A stretch of 64,000 nt of DNA from Hydrogenoanaerobacterium saccharovorans. GTDB taxonomy: Bacteria; Bacillota; Clostridia; Oscillospirales; Ruminococcaceae. Under the pieces are notes generated by a model, which did not search any database, was not told where the DNA came from, and worked only from the letters and a program-made list of their open reading frames with translations. Every line of letters begins with the position of its first letter. Position 1 is the first letter of the stretch. Positions 28,353 through 37,140 of this stretch are shown here, piece by piece. The stretch covers positions 62,001 to 126,000 of the forward strand of contig NZ_RKRD01000004.1 of NCBI RefSeq assembly GCF_003814745.1, read 5' to 3'. Made by a program: the position numbers and the translations under genes.

Positions 28353-28484
28353 GTAATACAAAGACTAATAAAAGATCTATCACTTAATATAACGAGCGAA
28401 TCTAAAAAATTACCTCAAAACTAATATAAGGATAGTCAATTAAAAAATTGCATGATAAAATAAAAAAATGAGGGGGAATGCAGA

Positions 28485-29189
28485 ATGGATTACACGATCT
28501 TGGTAGCTGAAGATGATAAAGATATTTTGAGCTTGGTAAAACTGTATTTGGAAAGCAGCGGCTATAGGGTGCTTGCAGCGCAAGATGGCGAGCAAGCATG
28601 GGAACTGGTGCAAGCCGAAAAAATTGACCTTGCCGTTTTGGATGTTATGATGCCGAAAATGGATGGGTTTGCCTTAACGCAGAAAATACGCGAAACATAT
28701 AATATGCCCATTTTACTGTTAACGGCAAAAATTGAAGATACCGACAAGATTTTAGGCCTTAACTTAGGTGCCGACGATTATATGACCAAGCCTTTTAACC
28801 CCCTTGAAGTTGTGGCGAGGGTAGGTGCAAACCTGCGCCGATTTTATAAGCTGAACAGTACCCAATGTGTAGAAAAAGAGCCTGTACTTTTAACCTTGGG
28901 TGAACTGGAACTCGATACCGAAAAATTGATTTTGCGAAAAAACGGTACAGAAATTGTTATTACACCAAATGAATATAAGCTGCTTGCCTTTATGATGAAA
29001 TCGCCCGGGCGCGTTTATACCAAATCGCAGCTTTGCGAGGCGGTAAACGGTGAATATTACGATAATTACGAAAATGCAATCATGGTGCATATTTCGCATT
29101 TGCGCGATAAAATCGAGGACGACCCACGAAATTCTTGCTATATCAAAAATGTGAGGGGGTTAGGCTATAAAATTGAAGAAATCAAATAA
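28485..29189 (+). CDS. OmpR/PhoB-family response regulator (VanR-like)
   Basis: Start ATG 28485 follows GAGGGGG. Residues 1-120 are a receiver domain with acidic pocket E9-D10-D11, phosphoacceptor D53 (VLDVMMPKMDG), the conserved threonine in LLLTAK and lysine in DDYMTKPF. A winged-helix DNA-binding domain covers about 130-232 (ITPNEYKLLAFMMKSPGRVY, then HISHLRDKIEDD and VRGLGYKI). It should be phosphorylated by the overlapping kinase and bind DNA as a direct-repeat dimer. CTTAAG repeats with 10-bp period on both sides of the pair are the likely targets. Confidence 0.95.
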   Translation: MDYTILVAEDDKDILSLVKLYLESSGYRVLAAQDGEQAWELVQAEKIDLAVLDVMMPKMDGFALTQKIRETYNMPILLLTAKIEDTDKILGLNLGADDYMTKPFNPLEVVARVGANLRRFYKLNSTQCVEKEPVLLTLGELELDTEKLILRKNGTEIVITPNEYKLLAFMMKSPGRVYTKSQLCEAVNGEYYDNYENAIMVHISHLRDKIEDDPRNSCYIKNVRGLGYKIEEIK

Positions 29190-30747
29190 ACGGGGCAGTA
29201 TATTTACACTGCTTTTGGGCAATTACATCCTCTTTACATTTATCTTGGCAGCAATTTTAACTACCCTGCTCATTTTTTATGTTTTGCGCACGGTGGGGAT
29301 TATAGAAAATATTGATACCACCCAAATTATGAATTATGGTCGTACGCTGGAGGAAAAACGGTTTCAGGAGTTCCCGTCAGAACGGCTGTTGGGTGCTAAG
29401 GGCTTTATTCTGGTGCTGGATCAACAGCAGAATATTGTGTATCAAAGTACCCATGAATATGAATTACCCACTTTCAGTGCGGACGATATAGCATGCATTC
29501 CTCAATACAGCACTACACCCGAAATTACGGTGCGCAACTTAACCAATGCGCAAGGGCAGCGCCAGATAGCTGTTACTGTACAGGAAAACCAAAGCGACAC
29601 CGTGGCATTTCGTGAGTACATTTTGGATGAAAACAAACGGTTGATTTACAAATCGGATAATTTGCCTATGGATACACTGACTGAAGTGCAGTATAAGCTG
29701 CTAACCAATGATTTTTCACCGGAATACAGCTTGCTGAAACACCAGTTTCAAGCAGATGACGGTGCTTCTTACACCATGCTGCTGTTCGGCGACAGAAATG
29801 TTATGCTGACAGCGGTAGGGCGTGCATGGAGTTCCTTTTTCATCCTGTTGGCGCTTGCCTACGGCACGATGGTATTTTTTTTCATCCTCTGGCTCAACCG
29901 CAGAATCAAAAAACCTCTGCACTTGCTTTGCCAAGAACTCAACAGCTTTGAAAGCGGTAAATCGCATCAGGCAACCTATCAAGGCCCCCGAGAATTTGTA
30001 GAAATATTTGATAGTTTTAACGACATGTCGCAAAGGTTGCAGCGCAGTGAGGAAGAACGACAGCATCTCGAAAGGGCCAAACAGAAAATGCTTGCAGATA
30101 TCTCTCACGATCTAAAAACGCCTATCACGGTTATACAAGGGTATGCCAAAGCTCTGTGCGACGGCGTTATTCCGCCCGATGAGCAAACACAATATTTGCA
30201 AATAATTGAACAAAAAGCAACGGGACTCAATGAACTAATCAACACCTTTTACCAATACAGTAAGATGGAACACCCCGATTATTCCCTAACCCTTGCGCCT
30301 TATGACATTTGCAATTACCTGCGCGACTTTGTGGCAGACCGGTATGCCGGGTTGGAACTGACAGGGTTTTTGCTTGAGGTGGATATTCCGGAACAGCACA
30401 TCATTTGCAACATTGATACCGTTCAGCTGGGGCGTGCCTTTGATAATATTGTAAACAATTCGGTTAAACATAACCCTAAGGGCACAACACTGTATTTTTC
30501 GCTTCAACCTCGTAGAAACTGCGTTCGAATTTTGTTGGCGGATAATGGTATCGGCATCCCTGACGAAATACAACAGATGATTTTTGAGCCTTTTGTGGTG
30601 GGAGAAGAGTCTCGATGCAGTCACGGCTCGGGCTTGGGGCTTTCGATAGCGAAAAAGATTGTAGAGGCGCACCATGGTACCATCCAACTGTTAAAACCTT
30701 ATTCGCATTACAGTACGGTTTATAAAATTTTGCTGCCAATTAAATAA
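29173..30747 (+). CDS. HisKA sensor histidine kinase (VanS-like)
   Basis: The TTG start at 29173 lies inside the last codons of the regulator gene (17-base overlap), downstream of GAGGGGG. The kinase has 524 residues: a transmembrane helix (about 10-35), an extracellular sensor region of about 180 residues, a second helix (FFILLALAYGTMVFFFILWL), HAMP linker, HisKA with H312 in DISHDLKTP, and HATPase_c with N box (NIVNNSVKHN), G1 (DNGIGIP) and G2 (GSGLGLSIAKKI). It phosphorylates the upstream response regulator. The signal is unknown; the neighbouring envelope genes suggest membrane or antimicrobial stress. Confidence 0.95.
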   Translation: MKKSNKRGSIFTLLLGNYILFTFILAAILTTLLIFYVLRTVGIIENIDTTQIMNYGRTLEEKRFQEFPSERLLGAKGFILVLDQQQNIVYQSTHEYELPTFSADDIACIPQYSTTPEITVRNLTNAQGQRQIAVTVQENQSDTVAFREYILDENKRLIYKSDNLPMDTLTEVQYKLLTNDFSPEYSLLKHQFQADDGASYTMLLFGDRNVMLTAVGRAWSSFFILLALAYGTMVFFFILWLNRRIKKPLHLLCQELNSFESGKSHQATYQGPREFVEIFDSFNDMSQRLQRSEEERQHLERAKQKMLADISHDLKTPITVIQGYAKALCDGVIPPDEQTQYLQIIEQKATGLNELINTFYQYSKMEHPDYSLTLAPYDICNYLRDFVADRYAGLELTGFLLEVDIPEQHIICNIDTVQLGRAFDNIVNNSVKHNPKGTTLYFSLQPRRNCVRILLADNGIGIPDEIQQMIFEPFVVGEESRCSHGSGLGLSIAKKIVEAHHGTIQLLKPYSHYSTVYKILLPIK

Positions 30748-30754
30748 AATAAGT

Positions 30755-30782
30755 AAAACCCGCCGATTGTTCGGCGGGTTTT
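30755..30782 (+). terminator. Intrinsic terminator of the two-component operon
   Basis: A perfect 12-bp stem, AAAACCCGCCGA with TCGGCGGGTTTT, loop TTGT, lies 8 bases after the kinase stop codon. Confidence 0.9.
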
Positions 30783-30787
30783 ACTAT

Positions 30788-30825
30788 CTTAAGAGATCTT
30801 AAGATTATAAACATTCTTGCTTAAG
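30788..30825 (+). promoter_or_regulatory. Three CTTAAG boxes, candidate response-regulator site (right set)
   Basis: CTTAAG occurs at 30788, 30798 and 30820, so the spacing from the downstream gene is 22 then 10 bases, exactly as in the left set seen from its own gene. A weak -10 (TAAACT) follows the proximal box by about 10 bases. Confidence 0.7.
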
Positions 30826-30874
30826 AATGGCATTGTAAACTGCAAATAAGATAGCAGACAGGAGGAACAAAATC

Positions 30875-31495
30875 GTGTTAGAAATGATTGTTTATTTGAT
30901 TTTTAGTATTGTGTTTGGTGCAGTCGCATGTTTTTGGGGAAGAAAATTTTATTTCCCCATCATGATGTTAGGTGCATTTGTTTTGAGCGTGATGTTTTGC
31001 CTTGGGCAGTTCGGCTTTAACTGGAAAGGCGCAATACTTGGAGTTGCCAGTGGTGTTATTCTAGCATTGCTGGCACGTTTCGTGTATAAAGCAGGCTTAT
31101 TTATCCTTGGTGCCTTTGGCGGAGTAATGCTCGGTATGTTTATTATCAATCTTTTGCCAAAATCGATGGGCGATATAAAATGGGTCGTTACTGCAATCTG
31201 TGCGCTTGTTTTGGGAATTTGTGCTGTAAAATGGTGCGATGTGTTTATCATGCTGGGTACTTCTTTTCAGGGGGCGGCTTCAGTTGCCAGCAGCGGTTGT
31301 TTTCTGCTTCTCAACATCGGGCAACTGAAGCAGTTCGTTTATGCAGACGGCATGTTTTCTACCCTTGCACATTTGCAGGACTATTTAGAACACGATTTGA
31401 TGGCTCAGAACCCCGCATTGTTGATTTCTGCGCTGTTTATTTTAACCGTTCTAGGCTTTTTATTTCAACTATCGCAGGCGCAAAAAGAAGATTGA
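30875..31495 (+). CDS. Polytopic membrane protein (DUF4203/TMEM198-like)
   Basis: A GTG start at 30875 follows AGGAGG by 9 bases. The 206-residue protein has about seven hydrophobic segments rich in Gly and Ala (FIVAR-free; for example KGAILGVASGVILALLARFV and AGLFILGAFGGVMLGMFIIN), a pattern like DUF4203/TMEM198 proteins. It ends with a short charged tail (QAQKED). The function is unknown. It is preceded by the right-hand CTTAAG set, so it is probably in the regulon of the two-component system. Confidence 0.75.
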   Translation: MLEMIVYLIFSIVFGAVACFWGRKFYFPIMMLGAFVLSVMFCLGQFGFNWKGAILGVASGVILALLARFVYKAGLFILGAFGGVMLGMFIINLLPKSMGDIKWVVTAICALVLGICAVKWCDVFIMLGTSFQGAASVASSGCFLLLNIGQLKQFVYADGMFSTLAHLQDYLEHDLMAQNPALLISALFILTVLGFLFQLSQAQKED

Positions 31496-31537
31496 GATTT
31501 GCAATATACAAATTTAGTGCGTGTACTTTATAGCTGA

Positions 31538-31950
31538 AAACCCCGCCGTACAAACTATACAGCGGGGCTTAATCGTTCCTCGACGGAGTAAGCGGGATGG
31601 AGGGGTGACGGAACTACTTATAGTGAGGGTTTGGTTGGGAGTTTCCTCTCCCCCCATCGCTTATCCGCGAGGCAACAAAAAAGTGTTGTATGGAGTTTAC
31701 CCATACAACACCAGTAATCAAGTGCAAATTTGCAAATACGCTTTACAAAACTGGTTCGTTCGACGTATAATAGATATGCAAACGTGCGGCTTTTATGCCG
31801 TTGTGTATGGAGCCCTGAACTCCGTATACAGGGTACAGGGTGTTGCGAGCACCTTGTACCTGCTTTGCACTTTATGTGCCTCTAAGCCTATTATATGGCG
31901 AATATTGTAAAAAAGCAAGCTTAATTAAGATTTTTGTGGAATTTTATAAA
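31538..31950 (+). ncRNA. Candidate structured RNA element, copy A (about 410 bp direct repeat)
   Basis: Nearly identical to 36628-37041 (offset about 5090). It starts with a hairpin (ACCCCGC with GCGGGG). A long imperfect stem follows, joining CCTCGACGGAGTAAGCG to CGCTTATCCGCGAGG, and then GTTGTATGG with CCATACAAC. There is an internal promoter, TTTACA (31742-31747), 18 bases, TATAAT (31766-31771), and at least three short hairpins after it, the last pairing GGTACAGGGTG with CACCTTGTACC. A strong terminator follows at 31962-32001. A reading frame crosses it, but the differences between copies mostly change amino acids while keeping base pairs. I know no named RNA family that it matches. Confidence 0.55.
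31742..31771 (+). promoter_or_regulatory. Promoter inside repeat copy A
   Basis: TTTACA, 18-base spacer, TATAAT. It is identical in both boxes to copy B at 36833-36862. Confidence 0.6.
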
Positions 31951-31961
31951 ACATACTAAAT

Positions 31962-32001
31962 AAGCGAACAGGCGGTACTATGTTGTACCGCCTGTTCGCT
32001 T
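31962..32001. terminator. Strong hairpin terminator after the GH43 gene and repeat copy A
   Basis: A perfect 17-bp stem, AAGCGAACAGGCGGTAC with its complement, has a 6-base loop. It can stop both the rightward transcript of repeat A and the leftward GH43 transcript that ends at 32062. Confidence 0.8.
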
Positions 32002-32061
32002 TATATAAAGAAAAGGGATGAAAAGCTTTTTATTATTGAATCTGTCTTGCCTGCTTTAGGG

Positions 32062-35000
32062 CTATTGGGGTTTGTCGGCAACGGGTGCGGGTTTTGCCAG
32101 CGTTACCGCACCTTTAATAGCAGTGGGGCTGATAACGTAATCTGCACCATTGGTGGTAGAAAACTCCATCCAACCGAGTTGGTCTGCTTTTACGTTTGCC
32201 TGGATGAGCTCCAGTCTGCCCTTTTCGGGGTTGTGGTAGTAGATATAAACGGGTTTGCCTGCGTATTTCTCCAACTGTACGCGGATAACGGTTTCACCGG
32301 GGAGTTTGCCCTCGTAGTTAAAGTGGAGATTGGTTGTATCTGCTTTTTCGGTCAGTTTGCCGATGGCATCTGAGTTCGGTGAATCGGTGGTGATTCTGGT
32401 ATCGAACCAGATGACACCCGGCATGGTGTTTTCGAGGTTTTTGCCGTCAAAAGTCCAGCTGTACCAGTCGCCGTTAAGAGTAACCGATTTATCTTTGTTC
32501 TTCATTAAATCGTTCAAGAATCCGGTTGCAACCTTGTAGTCGCTGCGTACGCTGATGTCGGCACCTTTACTCGAAGAAGCAACCTTTTCGCTGATACCCG
32601 AAGAAGTGACCATGTTCGGCTCAACATGTTTTCTTGGTTTTGGGGCAGATGAACTTTCGCCACCCTGTTTCACCAAAGCTTTGAGGGCATCTTGCAGTGC
32701 TTTCTGTGCATCTGCAATTTGCTGTTTGGTTGCGTTGGCATTATCTATAACTGCTTGTGCTGTCGCAATGGCTTTGGTCAAAGCATCTCTGCTCTTTTGA
32801 GTGTACTTGCTGTCTTTTGCCATCTCTTTTGCGGATTGAAGCAGTTTAAGCAATCCTTCTTTGCTTGGCTGTTCTGGATGTTCTTGCACCAAAGCATCGA
32901 TGGCATCTTGCAGTGCTTTTTGTGCGTCTGCAATCTCTTGCTGGGTTGCTTTGTCGTTGTCTGCAACTGTTTGCGCTGTTTCAATGGCTTTATTCAGAGC
33001 ATCTCTGCTCGCTTGGGTGTACTTGCTGTCTTTTGCCATTTCCTTTGCGTTTGCAATCAGTGCGAGTAAAGTATCTTTGCTTGGTTTTTCTGGCTCTTGC
33101 TCGTTCACTAAAGCGTCGATGGCATTTTGCAGTGCTTTTTGTGCGTCTGCAATCTCCTGATCGGTTGCCTTGTCGTTGTCTGCAATGGCTTGTGCTGCCT
33201 CAATCTCTTTTGTCAAAGCGTCTCTGCTGGCTTGGGTGTACTTGCTGTCTTTCGCTTTTTCTTTTGCAGATTGAATGAGTGCGAGCAAAGTGTCTTTGTT
33301 TGGAGTGGGGATGTTTCCATCCTCGACAGTTACCTTGATTTTTACAGTCAGGTTATTGCTATTGACGATACCCGCCTGTGGTTTGAGTGTGCCGTTGAGC
33401 GTGTACTCGCCCGCTTTGTTCCCGTCGTATCCGTCGGTGTTCCAAGTAACGGGTACTTCGGCTGTGGTGTCATCATGCAATTTAGCGGTTATTGTTTTGG
33501 GCAAATCAAGGTTGCTAACCTCTGTACCGAGTTTTACTTTTTTATCTTCGATATTGAGGACGCTTATAATGTTTTTATTGAAGTCCATGTTTTCTTTTAC
33601 AATCCCGATAAAGCTTAATACTGGGTCGGCGCCTCCTCTTTTGGATATTTTTACTGAAATAGTATCGGGTTCGTTTAGCGTAAAGCGCAAATCCTGCACC
33701 AATCCCTTATCCCACTTTTCCAGAGTAAAATCCTTTTGGGCGAGCTGATTTCCATCGTTGTTTGTTACTGAAATGCGCATATTACGGGTGGTGTCCCACC
33801 ATTCTTGATAACCCGTAATTACATTATAATCGCCCGAGTCGAGGTAGAATTTGTATTCGATGGGTTGGTTGGATTCTGCCCACCAGCCGATTTCGTACAT
33901 ATTACCACCGTCATGCTTGCCAAAATTCGTACCAAGAGAACCGACATAACCTGCACCGTTTTGTTCACTGTATGCCTGATCTGATTCAGTTCGTTTCATT
34001 TTTGGGGCACGATTTAATAAATATTGATGGAACGATGAACTTTGTGTACCGCAGTCAAAGAAATAAACCATTCTTTTATCTGCAATGGTTGCTTTATACT
34101 CTAATTTCTTATCAAAATCGGTTAACCTGCCATATACAGTATAATTACCGATATGTACTTTATTTTCATCAATATTATCCCACCTTACCGGTTGGTTCTG
34201 ATGAATGTTACCGTTAAATTTTACATTTACATTTTGAGGCAGGCTTTGCTTCAAATCACCCAAAGAATCGAACACTTCGGGCATATCTAAAATATTTGCA
34301 AGGCCTTTGCCATACAAAACGTCCAAAGTCCAGTCGCTGTAGCGCTTTAGTACAAGGCGGTCGGTCGGGTAAAATTCCACAGGCAGCCATACATAGCGCG
34401 ATTCACTCAAATCGCCCGCGTTCCATCGGTCGCCCATGTAAATATATTTTCCCGCTTCAGCATCCACAGGGAATACGCAAGTGCTTTGTGTGCGGAAGGT
34501 GGTATCCGCTTCAGAGCCCTCGCATGGGTCGCCCATCACATTCCACGGGCCGAATGGGTGGTCTGCCACTGCATACTCTGCACGGTTTGGGTTCCAGCCC
34601 GAACAGCCGGAGTTGATGATATAGTATTTATTATTGTATTTAAACATTGCAGGCGCCTCGCGCGAAGCCCCTTTGAATGCGGTAACAAAGTGTTCGCCGT
34701 ACACTGCTTCATCTCTGTCCACTGCAAGGTCGGTGTAAGTATCGTTTAGTTTGGAGATAAATGTTGTGCGGTTGCCTTGCGAAGAATAGATGATATAAGC
34801 CGTTTTGTCATCATCTACGAACAGGTTCATATCGCGAACCGCACCTAAATGATTGCCGTCAAAGCCCTGGTCATCGCTTGCGACATAGTTTAGGTCGTAA
34901 GAACCAAGCAACTTAAAGGGCCCCCACGGTTTGTCGGCAATCGCCACGCCTGCGTTTGCTTTGGCATAGTCTGTGTCGGGGTATTGAGGTGTTCTGCCGT

Positions 35001-36297
35001 CGGCATGGAACCAGATGACATACTTGTTTGTCTTTTCGCTATAAATCATCTTTGGCCGTTCGATGACACATCTGTTTTTGTCCAAATCAATAAAGATTTC
35101 TTCCTTTTTCTCTTGGCTGTAATCGCCGTACAGCGCTTTAAAGTACGGGTCTGTTTCAAATTCATCCATACTTTCCATTGGGCGCAATACAACGCCTTCG
35201 TCTTTCCAGTTGTAAAGGTCGGTGGATGAGTAAAGATGGATGCCACCCACAGGGCGGTAATCGTAGGTTTTGTCTTCGCCAATCCAGTAATATTTCGTCT
35301 CTCCGTCTACGGTCAGCTTTTGAATTTGACCACCGTGTGCCTGAATTGGTTTATTATTCGTGTCATAAAAAGTTGCCCCATTTACACCGGTAAACGAGGT
35401 ATAATTGATACGTGTCACCAATGCGGTATACGCGTTTTTCAGCGCCCGATATGCCTCAGAAATTGCATGATTATCGGTGCTGTTTTCATTAACCAGCTGC
35501 TGGGCAGTTTGCCTTGCAGCAGTAAAAGGCGTAAAGCTGTTGTCGGTATAGTATTTATCTGCTGTTTCAGCATCTATTTGCACCAGTGTATCGCGCAAAA
35601 GTTGTATATTTGGTGCAGGCAGAGATTTTACAATAATATAGCTTACAATTGGGTCGGCATATTGGCTGGTGCGGTAGGGGTTATGTACCATAACGTTTAG
35701 CTCCCCATCCGTTACAGCGGCGATATACTCACGCTCTACAAGTTCTGCTTCTTTGAGCATCAATGAATCCTGTAAAGTTTCGCCCTCCAACTGTATATTG
35801 ACGGTTCGTCCGCTCCAAGGATTTTTGAAGCCCACTACAACCTTGTAGCTTTGATTAGGAAGTTCAAATGCGTAGCGCAAACCGCTTTTTTGCTTATCAA
35901 ATGTTACTGCGTCACTTAAGTACCTACATGTATCTGTAATGCTTTTGGCGTTACTTCCAGTTGCCTTCATGTGCGAATTTGCGTCGGGTGCTGCATAGCC
36001 CCACTTTTTTGCGGTTTGGGCATCTGCACCGTATTGCTGGTCAACGTTGGACTGATACTGCCCCATTGTATAGCCGTCGGGCACAACTGATGCATCCGGT
36101 GTACCGCAGTTGACAAGATAGTAAACCTCTTCGTTGGCTGTTGGTTCGTTTTGCAGCGTTGCCAATGAGGTTGGAGTTATGCTTGCGGTTGGAGTTGTTT
36201 GTATAGGTTTATTGCTGGCATATGCAGGCAAAGAAATTTGCACTGACAACAGTATTGCCAGATAAACCTGTACCGTTCTTCGGAACATCCTTTTCAT
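32062..36297 (-). CDS. GH43 family beta-galactosidase/galactanase-like enzyme, secreted (1411 aa)
   Basis: Start ATG 36297 follows AAGGGGG. The signal peptide ends near LPAYAS (27). A malectin-like domain (VNCGTPDASVVPDGYTMGQ, about 58-205) and a FIVAR-like helical segment precede the five-bladed GH43 domain (about 295-650). That domain shows WIGEDKTYDYRPVGGIHLYS, RPKMIYSEKTNKYVIWFHAD, GAVRDMNLFVDDDKTAYIIY and MGDRWNAGDLSESRYVWLP. The GDRW and NLFVDDDGTAY-type motifs resemble subfamily 24/34 members (exo-beta-1,3-galactanases and related galactosidases). Then follow a Big_4-like domain, a second malectin-like domain, another Big_4, three FIVAR repeats and the shared C-terminal module. The protein ends at KPAPVADKPQ with no NPETGG motif or membrane helix, so it is probably released or wall-bound by its modules. 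Confidence 0.85.
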   Translation of the reverse strand: MKRMFRRTVQVYLAILLSVQISLPAYASNKPIQTTPTASITPTSLATLQNEPTANEEVYYLVNCGTPDASVVPDGYTMGQYQSNVDQQYGADAQTAKKWGYAAPDANSHMKATGSNAKSITDTCRYLSDAVTFDKQKSGLRYAFELPNQSYKVVVGFKNPWSGRTVNIQLEGETLQDSLMLKEAELVEREYIAAVTDGELNVMVHNPYRTSQYADPIVSYIIVKSLPAPNIQLLRDTLVQIDAETADKYYTDNSFTPFTAARQTAQQLVNENSTDNHAISEAYRALKNAYTALVTRINYTSFTGVNGATFYDTNNKPIQAHGGQIQKLTVDGETKYYWIGEDKTYDYRPVGGIHLYSSTDLYNWKDEGVVLRPMESMDEFETDPYFKALYGDYSQEKKEEIFIDLDKNRCVIERPKMIYSEKTNKYVIWFHADGRTPQYPDTDYAKANAGVAIADKPWGPFKLLGSYDLNYVASDDQGFDGNHLGAVRDMNLFVDDDKTAYIIYSSQGNRTTFISKLNDTYTDLAVDRDEAVYGEHFVTAFKGASREAPAMFKYNNKYYIINSGCSGWNPNRAEYAVADHPFGPWNVMGDPCEGSEADTTFRTQSTCVFPVDAEAGKYIYMGDRWNAGDLSESRYVWLPVEFYPTDRLVLKRYSDWTLDVLYGKGLANILDMPEVFDSLGDLKQSLPQNVNVKFNGNIHQNQPVRWDNIDENKVHIGNYTVYGRLTDFDKKLEYKATIADKRMVYFFDCGTQSSSFHQYLLNRAPKMKRTESDQAYSEQNGAGYVGSLGTNFGKHDGGNMYEIGWWAESNQPIEYKFYLDSGDYNVITGYQEWWDTTRNMRISVTNNDGNQLAQKDFTLEKWDKGLVQDLRFTLNEPDTISVKISKRGGADPVLSFIGIVKENMDFNKNIISVLNIEDKKVKLGTEVSNLDLPKTITAKLHDDTTAEVPVTWNTDGYDGNKAGEYTLNGTLKPQAGIVNSNNLTVKIKVTVEDGNIPTPNKDTLLALIQSAKEKAKDSKYTQASRDALTKEIEAAQAIADNDKATDQEIADAQKALQNAIDALVNEQEPEKPSKDTLLALIANAKEMAKDSKYTQASRDALNKAIETAQTVADNDKATQQEIADAQKALQDAIDALVQEHPEQPSKEGLLKLLQSAKEMAKDSKYTQKSRDALTKAIATAQAVIDNANATKQQIADAQKALQDALKALVKQGGESSSAPKPRKHVEPNMVTSSGISEKVASSSKGADISVRSDYKVATGFLNDLMKNKDKSVTLNGDWYSWTFDGKNLENTMPGVIWFDTRITTDSPNSDAIGKLTEKADTTNLHFNYEGKLPGETVIRVQLEKYAGKPVYIYYHNPEKGRLELIQANVKADQLGWMEFSTTNGADYVISPTAIKGAVTLAKPAPVADKPQ

Positions 36298-36565
36298 AAA
36301 AATAATCCCCCTTATTATTAGTTATCAACGAAACATATAAACTAACCAAAGAAATTATATACAATATAGACAAAAATGTGTTAGTCTATTTTTTGGATAA
36401 TTTAGTAATATTTTTTGATTTTGTTCTGTTTGTCAACTGTATTTATTTGGAATTTATATTGTTTTTGGTAATATCTTTTAATTTTAATTGTAAATACTAT
36501 CCAATAATAGCATAAAAATTTAGTTTTTAAGTATCAGCGTGGCATTAAAGCAATAAAACCCTTGT
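36298..36565. other. AT-rich intergenic region upstream of GH43, no gene seen
   Basis: It is strongly AT-rich with several T-runs. It must contain the leftward promoter of the GH43 gene but no single -35/-10 pair stands out. Confidence 0.4.
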
Positions 36566-36594
36566 TTTACAATTTTGTATTTTTATGTTATAAT
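36566..36594 (+). promoter_or_regulatory. Sigma-A promoter upstream of repeat copy B
   Basis: TTTACA (36566-36571), 17-base spacer, TATAAT (36589-36594), pointing into the first hairpin of the repeat 34 bases downstream. No protein gene follows in this direction. Confidence 0.7.
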
Positions 36595-36627
36595 ATGGAA
36601 CAAAATGCGCACCCCCTTAAAATAAAA

Positions 36628-37041
36628 AGCCCTGCTGTACAGTAACGTACAGCAGGGCTTAATCGTTCCTCGACGGAGTAAGCAGGATGGAGGGGTGACG
36701 GAACTACTTGTAGTGAGGATTTGGTTGGGAGTTTCCTTCCCCCCCCATCGCTTATCCGCGAGGCAACAAAAAAGTGCTGTATGGAGTTTACCCATACAAC
36801 ACCAGTAATCAAGTGCAAATTTGCAAATACGCTTTACAAAACGGGTTCGTTCGACGTATAATAGATATGCAAACGTGCGGCTTTTATGCCGTTGTGTATG
36901 GAGCCCTGAACTCCGTATACAGGGTACAGGGTGTTGGTAGCGCCCTGTGCCTGCTTTGCACTTTATGTGCCTCTGAAACCATTATATGGCGAATGATGGA
37001 AAAAAGCAAGCTTAATTGAGATTTTTTGTTTAATTTTATAA
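36628..37041 (+). ncRNA. Candidate structured RNA element, copy B
   Basis: This is the second copy of the element at 31538, in direct orientation. The first hairpin is perfect here (GCCCTGCTGTAC with GTACAGCAGGGC). One of its pairs is C-G in copy A and T-A in copy B, a double compensatory change. In the GGTACAGGGTG hairpin three substitutions lie in the 3' arm and all keep pairing (T-A to T-G twice, G-T to G-C). It has an external promoter (36566-36594), the same internal promoter as copy A (36833-36862), and a terminator with a T-run at 37050-37086. Confidence 0.58.
36833..36862 (+). promoter_or_regulatory. Promoter inside repeat copy B
   Basis: TTTACA (36833-36838), 18 bases, TATAAT (36857-36862), conserved with copy A. 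Confidence 0.6.
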
Positions 37042-37049
37042 GAAATAGC

Positions 37050-37086
37050 AAGCAACCGCACTTGTTAAAAGTACGGTTGCTTTTTT
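37050..37086 (+). terminator. Rho-independent terminator after repeat copy B
   Basis: AAGCAACCG pairs with CGGTTGCTT, with an inner C-A-C/G-T-A extension, followed by TTTTTT. It ends rightward transcription from the repeat before the convergent 132-aa gene. Confidence 0.85.
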
Positions 37087-37140
37087 GTGTATTAAAATGC
37101 CTGATGTGCCGATGGTAGAGCATAAACATAGGCGCTGTTG

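Noticed and set aside
31521..31910. Open reading frame across repeat copy A and its partner at 36774-37019
   Set aside because: The two copies differ mainly at amino-acid-changing positions while hairpin pairing is largely kept, and there is no good ribosome binding site; I treat the region as RNA.
32690..33300. Regularly repeated DNA that looks like a tandem or CRISPR-like array
   Set aside because: The period of about 210 bases is that of FIVAR protein repeats; there are no short identical repeats with unique spacers.
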